From Sphaerolaimus hirsutus (taxonomy: Eukaryota; Nematoda; Chromadorea; Monhysterida; Sphaerolaimidae), in contig OZ038460.1 of NCBI GenBank assembly GCA_964036195.1, positions 18,169,504 through 18,233,503 of the forward strand: DNA of 64,000 nt, in the 5' to 3' direction. Position 1 is the stretch's first letter. Each line of letters begins with the position of its first letter. The notes beneath the pieces were generated by a model that saw nothing but the letters and a program-made list of their open reading frames with translations, did no database searches and was not told where the DNA came from. The position numbers and the translations under genes are program-made. Shown in pieces: positions 53,801 to 62,800 of this stretch.

Positions 53801-56800
53801 TAAGAATCAGCTCTATTCACTAAAATCTGAGTCTAAATGAATGTCCTAATTCTGAAAAAAATCAAAAAGGTTGAAAATGGGTTCTTAGATCGCCACATTT
53901 CAAATAAATGTTCAAAATAAATTGAGCCGCTGGATAAGATTGGGAATGGAAAATTCCGATTTCAATAAGTGAAAAGTGATATCACCGACAAGTAAACTTA
54001 CAACTGACAAGTATTTATTCCCAAATTCACTTGTCACTTACACTTTTCTAGTCACTTGCACAAATGAAGCATTGGCACCAGAACCCGATTTTTGCAAACC
54101 CGATTCAAAATCCGGGTCGGGTTTCCATCCCTACCAAATTGTTACACTTCCCTTTGACATTGAGCGACCAAAAATCCGAACCACAAAAATTCCCACGGGA
54201 ATAATCGCGTTCCAGTGTCACAGACCAAAAAAAATTGGGCCAATCTTATGTTTTCTGCGCGCATGATTTCTTGATATATTTTCGCGAGGTCATGGGTCAA
54301 ATGGAATGTAAATGAAAGTGGGCCATGGAAATAGGCTTAGAGTAGACTCCATGAGTAATTCGATTTGCATGTGCAAAATTCATATAAAATGTGGTTGAAC
54401 CACTTGGAGGACTTTTCTGGGGGCAGTCCCAGACCGTGTAAAATGCCCTGTAAAATGTCAAATTGTTATGCAAAGTGTCAAAAGTCATGGAAAATTCCCT
54501 GGAAAATGGCAGACGTGCGCTTGCCAATTACAGAATATTTTGCATGACTTTTGACACTTTGCATGACAGTTCAATTTTACAGGGCACTATAAGAGTTTTC
54601 ACACTTTCACTTGCACAAAGATAGATGCGAAAAATAGATGCGAAAGTCTTGATTTTTATCCACTGAATATGACTAATGAATGTGCAGGTGACCCTTTCAT
54701 TTGGATCAACTCTGGCGCCAAGTTGACTGAAAATCTTACGAAAAAGTAATCCTAATCTTTGCAATCAGGTCACAAAATCACAAATTACCCCGTTAAAAGA
54801 TTACCAACATCAAAAGGGAGTTCAAGACAACGCAACAATACAAAACAATACATCCACAATCGTGTTTAAACATGATATTTAGGCACGCCGAAAGTCATGT
54901 AAAATAACATACAACTATAAAATCACCCCCACAAATAATAATAGGACACTTGACAAAGTGTGCTGCGATGCACATTGCAGTACATGGGGTTTTATCGTTC
55001 CCTCTCCATGTAGAGGTATGGTATAGTGTCACACATGAGAGTTGTCGGTTTGAGGTTTGTCACTTTGTTTTAAAAAAACAAAGTTCAGATAGAATTTAAA
55101 AGTCTGTTTAGTTTGACTGTTTATCAGTTGTCAGGTATCAGAAATATCAAAATGTAATTGGTAAGCACATTAAAAAAAAAGTTGCACTGCAGGGATCGGA
55201 GGGATCGGTTGAAGGGATCGGTAATTTTAACCTGAAAGGTAGATAATAGATGCGAGAGATAGAGCCAGCCATGTGAAAAGTGACACCCAAATTAACTAGA
55301 AAATTTCATATATTTTATCCATGATGTTTGCACTTAGGGGTGTAAAAAGACAGGATCAAAGTAAAAGTGACCAATTTTCAGCCCAAATTCACAGTTGTTG
55401 AATTCAAATGGACTATGTTGAATGAATGAATAACCCTGACTGATTTTTTCCATTGTTGATCATGTTGAGAATAGGGTTCAAACGGGACCAGTTTTTCGGA
55501 CCGGGACCGGGACCAGAAATTTTCTAATGTCGGGACCGGGACCGGGACCGGGACTGGGAGGTCGGACCGGGACTGGCTTTTTTCAATTGTCAGGACCGGG
55601 ACCGGGACCGGGACTGGGATTTGCCGAACCAGGTACCGGCACCGCGGTATTGTTTGAACCTTATTGGTATGTAATATCCAGCCAATGTTGTTCCACACAC
55701 CTCCACTGTGTGAAGGACCACTCTCAATGTATTAGCCTTTTCTTATAACATTGTTCAAGCAGTATTCCATTGCCATCTTCACTTGAAGTTGTGAATATAT
55801 GATGAAACGCAATGTACGCAGGATTTTTTTGGGAGGGAGGGGGCGGCGCCAGTTGTAGGTGCCAACACCATGCCAGTATTGGCGCTGGCGTTGGCGCCAA
55901 CGTCTACAATATAGGTATCTTTATATACCTATATTTCGTACTAGAATCATGTTGGGGACCTTTCTAACGCTGTCACATTATGGAAAATACATAGTAATCA
56001 TTGGCTGGGTATTTGCGCGCTCGCGCGCAAAAAAATTTAGATGTTCCTACAAAATCGCTTTAGAAAAGTGCCATTTCTGGCAAATTTTCTTGATAAATAC
56101 GTTTTTTTCCATCCCTTGTCGGGACCGATATAAAATTCCGGGACCGGGACTGGGTGGTCGGGACCGGGACCGGGACTGGCTTTTTTAAATTGTCGGGACC
56201 GGGACCGGGACTGGGACTGGGGTGTCGGGACCGGGACCGGGACCGCCCCAGTCCCGACTTTTTGCCGAACCATGTACCGGGACCGCGGTCCCGTTTGAAC
56301 CCTAGTTGAGAACACAATAAAGTGACAAGTGCTCATTAGATAACCTAAGTGAAGTGACAAAAATTCAACCCAGCCACCCACCAGCCGACAACCTTCAAGA
56401 ATGGCACTATAAACACATGCACACAAACTGCTCAAATCAAATTGAACCAGTGGGGACACTTCATGAGTGCACCGCGCGCATCAAAGGAATAGCACTGAAT
56501 AAAATTGGAGCAAGTGAACACAACGATCCACTTTGTGCTATGCCATGGCTCAAGGGACCCAATTTTAGAGAGTCTGCTTTAATTTTACTTTTACGATTTC
56601 ATTATAATCACTGTTTTTGAACTAAGATTTAGAAAAAAGCCTATTATTTTAGGTGGGTTCGAGTTTGATTAAGTTGTCGCTTTAAAAAACCTGCTGAAAT
56701 AAAATTCAATTCCAATGATCCAGGGCTAAAATAACCTCACTGCAACAACAATAACATCAAGAAGGCTTTTTCACGGGAATAAGACTGAGCGCACCGCAGC

Positions 56801-59800
56801 GCATGTCACCAGCATGTGGTCTAAATTAGGGAATGAAATTATGGCGCTGGCGCCATTTAAAAATGGCGCGGCGCCATTTTATATTGGACACAAGTTACTA
56901 ACAAAATAAGGTTGGAATATTTCTGACTATCGAGCATTCTCAATATTGAGGGTAGGGCTATAAAATAAATATCATCCCCTTTTGAAACAACCACGAAATA
57001 ATTAATTTTCAATGGCGTCAAAAATGAGAGGATCTTTTCAATGTGCAAAAAAATTCTTTGTTGGGTTTTTTTGGCACCATGGTTACAGGTGAATACAATA
57101 AGTGATAAGAAAAGTGATTCATCAGGTGTTCATCAGGTTGCAACTGAGCAGTTAATGATATGCCAAGAAAACTTGTTAAAAAGTGGCAGCTAGCAGAATT
57201 GGAATCAGGTGTAACTCACAGACCCTGTAAAATGTCAAATATTCAGTAAAAAAATTAATTGTCATTTTTAGGGCTTTTTACATGACTTTTGACACTTTGC
57301 ATGACATTTGAGATTTTACAGCGTCTGGAAGTGACCCCAGACCATCACAGCGCCATTTCTCCCTGGCACATTGCCAACGCTAACTCACTTCTCATGTAAA
57401 GTGCCTTAGAGCAGATGACCGGTGCTACATACAGACCGAGTAGCAGACACAATAAAAAGTGTAGTCAACAAGTGCACATGCAACAAGCGTTGACAGCACT
57501 TGACAGATTGCACATGGAAACTTGCAACTTTTTCCTGGCACAAACATTTCAGCGCGAAGTTGAAAAGTGACAGTTGGAAAGTGTGCAGGAGGATAATTAA
57601 AGTGGCGAGGCTAATTAAAAACAAAGCGTTCTAGAAAAACTATAAAAAAGAAAAATCACAGGAAAAAAACAGGCTTTTGCACAAGTACTTTTGCAAAGTA
57701 GCTTTTGCACTTTTGCACAAAACTCTAAATTCTCAATTGAATCAAGAAAAAAGTGCCCGCCCGAACACAATGCGCAATCTACAGTCGCATCAAAGCCGTT
57801 CGAAAAGTGCGCGCAAATGAACTTCCGTTGTGTTCAAATATTGAAGTACGTAAATACACGTAATTCGAACGGGACAGGGATTTTATTCACCCGGTGGAAA
57901 ATCTAGTACTCCATAATTTAGTACCCCACTGAAATTTGGCAACTCATAATCTTGTTTTGAACACATTTGAGTTCACCAGAATGAGGAGTCCGTCAACTAA
58001 TATTCACTTGGATCAAAAACAACCATTGTGGTCAACTCGCATGGGTTCAAAACATATAAAATACTGAGTTTCCCAAATTTCGGGCTAAAAACCTGTCGGG
58101 TTAATCAAAATCCTCCCCAGTGGAGCGACAAAAATGCCGCTACAGCATTTCCCCGCCGCGCGAAAATCGAATTTGGAATCATACTTCAGAATCTCAGAAC
58201 AATCTTGGCAAGTGTCCAAAATTCGGAGATGGGAGATTTTCAGTCGGGATAAGGCAAATTATCGAAGAATAAAACGACGCTACCAAACATCGATTTTCCA
58301 TTTCATTGGGCATTCGCGCGCGGGTCAAGACCTAATTACGATACCAAAATACAGGTAAAGATGGTAAAAGTGACCCATGCACGAGCGCAGAATTGTTTAC
58401 CGGTGGGGTGTCACTTAATTAGAAATGAATGTGCCTAAAGGCACTAGTTTTGGGGGAGGCCAGGCCACTTTACATCCTGGAAAATTTACATTCTTCCACA
58501 AAGCGACAGTTTACATACTATGGTACATTATGTACGAAATTGTGTTGTCTGTTGTGTGTACTTAAAGATTATCATTTCGATTTCAATTCATTTCGCACTT
58601 GTCACACAAATAAAATTCGGGTGCATGCCAATACCCATGCTGATTTTGTGGAGTCATGTAATTTTCATAAATTTTTCACATCTGTTGCATGACCCTTGAA
58701 TGTAAAGTGTGCGAAAAGCACGGGATGATACATTTTTTACATGATGTTAACAGATGCAGTACTGTGGAATGTAAAGTGTCCAAATACAGAGAATGTGAAC
58801 TGTCTAGGATGTGAAGTGACGCTAGCTCGTTTTGGGGTGGGAAGAGGCATGTCAGTTTTCTACTTATACTCGGCGGACAGCACACTAGTCTGAAAACCTA
58901 CCATAATTTAATGAATAAAATCTTGTGATAAATTTCGTAATTAATTATTCCATAGTAAAAACGAAATATTATGATGAAAAAACTGTATAATTTTTGGTTC
59001 ATTATTCAGATGGGTTACGGTAGGTTTTCATACTAAGTGTGCTGTCCATCGCGTATACTTTCATCGAAAATCAGATGTACATAAACTCCAAATGAGTGGC
59101 ATCACACCCCCGCTAAATTCTATCTTTGTCCAAAAATATTTTGTAAAAAACTTTACATATTCAGCGTTTTTTAATTCCACTGTAACTTAGAAAACTCATA
59201 CCTAAATCGACTTTGGATGCACTTAAAAATAAATGAGAATTGATAAATATTGGAATTTTAAGTTTTGTGTGAAATGACAGCGAATTATGTATTTTACACC
59301 AAAAAAAACTTAAGCAAGGCAAAAATCAAAATCAGTGTGATTTTCCTAGGGACTTTGCAATGTTTATATTCACCATAAAAAGTCTGATATCCGATTTCAG
59401 TGCGATATTGTTTTTATCTTTCAAACTTATCAATGTCGGCATTGTAAAAAACGCTTGAAACTTGATACTCAAAAAAATAAATCGCCAAGACAAAATTCAA
59501 TATCACTCTAAAAATAGTCTTTTTTCAGCCAAATATCGCATATAATCGCTGTGACAATTCTGGCGCCAATCATAAATGAGAAAACACGATACAAATCAAC
59601 ACGCTGTAGCTTCTTAGTTCTTATCTGCGCACGCAAAAGTCTTATTTTGTGTATAATAATGTGGACAGATTAATGTATAGTCTGCAAACTTTACAGTGAA
59701 ATCTACCATATTCCGTCGGAATAGTGAACCAAAAATTAGCTCTATATATATATTTTTTTCACCGTGACACATTGCTTGCAATATTGGATAATTTTGTATC

Positions 59801-62800
59801 ACATAACTTTATTCCTCAAATTATGGTAGCATTCTGTGCAAGGCATGCGGTCGGGTAGTATACATAAAGTGTATTTACTTATGGAAGGGAGGGACTAATA
59901 AACCCCCTAGGGGTACTAAATATCACTTTTCATACTTCATAGGAAAGATATCGTTTGGGGATAGGCAATAGAAATCTTATAAAATTGTAAAATGCGTTTT
60001 TATTTAATATTCTTGATGAAAAATGTCTAATAATGCTTCAAATATATTTAGTTATACTCGGCGGATTTGATACTCTGCCTGCACTCGCGCTGATTTATGT
60101 ATCATGTTGGAAACGTGCAGGGACGTATCCAGGATTTTTGAGCGGGGGGGGCTGCTTGTTTACGGGGGCCGGCGAACGGGGGGGGGGGCTCAGCCCCCCC
60201 CCTAAATTTTTTCCCATATAGGGACGGAAGGCGTTTTGGCGCTAGCGCCATACATAGGCGCCACGCCATGGCGCCATTGGCGTTGGCGCCAGCACCATGA
60301 ACCGCTTTATATGTATGTAAATATGCATACATATACTGCGAAACTCGCAAAAAATGTGTTGATTTTCAACGATTTTGGTCTAGATGGACCGATCCGTTGA
60401 AAATACCATGCGCGGAGAAGCAATTGCGCGCCAGCGCGCAAAATTTTTCAGAAACATCGAAAAATATATAGGAAAAGTTGCATTTTCCGGGACGTTTTAG
60501 GTCTCACCCCGGGAAGGGAGGGGGGGGGGGGGGGCTGCAGCCCCCCCGCCCCCCCCCCCCTGGATACGTCCTTGGAAACGTGCCTATTATAACAAAAGCA
60601 TGCGATATTTGTAAAAAAGTGTTTCAATAGACGAGCAGATAAAAAATTAAGCGGCTCAAAACATAAAACACTGGATTAGCATAGTTTTTCCGGTTGCGAA
60701 ACAAATACACTAAATTGGGCAACGTATAATTTTACATACCTACTTACAATCAATCAAGTTACACAAAAATGGGAAATAGAATCAAGAAACTTCAAAGGAT
60801 TCAAACTAGAGATGGAAAAACGCCAGCATAAATGGCACCAATGGCGCCGTGATGTGATGGCTCAATGCACAGTGGTTGACAACCGAAATATCCAAAGCTG
60901 ATAATTCTGTTTCAAGTTTGATCTTTGAGTTGACTGGAATGAGAAGTCCGTCAACTACTGTTGATGGTTTCAAAGTGATGTGTTTAAAACAAATTCATCG
61001 ATTTCTGCGATTTCCGTTGTCAACTAGTACGCGGCCATTACTTTGCGCCGGTTAATATAATTGGCGCCGTTAGGTTTTTGGCTCCATTTCAAAAGGAAAA
61101 TAGCGATTTTGAGCGAACATTGGGGGTAAAAACCTCAAAAACGCTAAAGATAACTAAATAATTGCCGATTGGGGGGTATCCAAAAATGTCACCTCGCAAA
61201 AGATTGATAGCTGGAGGGGAGGATAAAAAACGACACATCGGGACCCCGTTTAAACCCTATACCCTCCTTATTTCCTATTCAAAACATAATCAACAAAATC
61301 AGAAAAATTCAGCACCAGAAAGTAAAACCCACTAACCCCTCTTCTGTAGTCCCTCCAGAAAACCCAATAGTCCCTTGGGTAACCCCTTTACATTATCCGC
61401 GCTATACCCATCCTCGGGTAACAAAAATGGCAGCGATAATTCAATATCTTCCTCTAGTTTTATAGGCTGGCCCTCAGCGTGCAGAGCTGAATCGGCTTGG
61501 TTTATGGCTACCTGAAAATGGGAAAGAAAGTGAAAGTGGGTAAGAAATGGGTTAGTCGAGTGGGTAAAGTGAGTGTCCTGAGGGAAAATTCAATCAGAAT
61601 TTCTTGTGGCCACTTTCTAATAGCACACAACCGGAATTTGCACACATTTGGGTTTAACACAATGAATGATTTATGATCGCCGTTAACAGTAGTTCACAGA
61701 CTCCTCATTGTGGTAAACCAAAATGCATTCAAAATTGATTTATGAGTTTCCCAATTTCAGTGGTATACTATTGCCGGCACGCTTGCAAACTTTCATGCGT
61801 CAATTTGTCTGTAGCCCAGGCGGGCATATTTTCAAATTTTTCCATCACTACAACGACCGTCAATTGACACTCTCTAAGAAGCGTGTATCAATTTTATGGT
61901 CGAGTGTCCTTTAATAAAAATATTTTTGAAAAACCTTATTTTAAAAAAACAACCCAAACCCACCACAATAACATCCTCAATCAATTCCTTCGGCACGGGA
62001 CTTTCATCGGGCCCGCAAATATATCTTTGCAATAAACTGCGCACTTGCACACTGTTCAATTTGTAACAAGTGGAACCTAAAACCGCCAAATCTCCAGTGG
62101 ACGATTTTGGGGCCTCTAAAAGTTTTAGCGCCTGGGTAATCCTGTCCAAATGGCATTCTGCAGCAAGTTCTAAACCTTGGCGCTGTGCCCATGACTGAAA
62201 ATTTTGTTGCGGATTTTGTATCAAAGTGTGTGGAAAAATGGAAGGTGAATGGTTAAAAAAACAAATTTACCTACAAGGAAAGTAATAAGTGACAAATATG
62301 TAAAGTAAAGATGCTAAGTCAAGTAAACTTGAGTAGGACAAGTGTCGTCACCTTTGTCAAATTTGTCACTTACCAGTTTACTTCATATTTAACTTGACAC
62401 TTGACAGTTACTAAAGTTTATTTGACATTTGACTGACAACTTGGTGCCACTCCCAGTAAAATCTCAAATGCCCTGTAAAATGTCAAGTATCATGAAAATT
62501 GTCAAAAGTCATGTAAAATGCCATGTAAAAAGTCAAACGACAGGTAAAAAGAAAAAAAACTTGAAATTCTCCATGACATGCAAGACATTTGTCATTTTGC
62601 AGGGTGCAGGACTGCTACCCGACCTATCACTTCCCATCACACGTTCACTTTCAAATTTGGACCCCCCCCCCCCAGAAAAAAACCCACCCCCACAAACCTG
62701 AACTCTAGCCAATCTCTCCTGCAATCGTCTAGCCCATTTTCTGCTGCAATAAACAGTACCCTCCCTGCTAACAAGCCAATTAAACAGGTACATATTGACG

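Larger units (their letters stand above)
51978..61336. other. 9.4-kb intron between canoe exons 3 and 4
   Basis: No supported gene. It contains hAT-type elements at 52361, 55472 and 60118, family A copies at 53458, 54418 and 57213, family B at 57918 and 60866, family E at 58867, a CGGGT-rich element (53690-54145) and GGCGCC islands (52868-52975, 56838-56880). Region 54620-55460 is AT-rich with nothing recognised. Confidence 0.6.

Noticed and set aside
55378-56459. Proline/valine or glycine/proline-rich frames around the GGGACC arrays
   Set aside because: They are repeat-driven, present on both strands, and inside a defined element.
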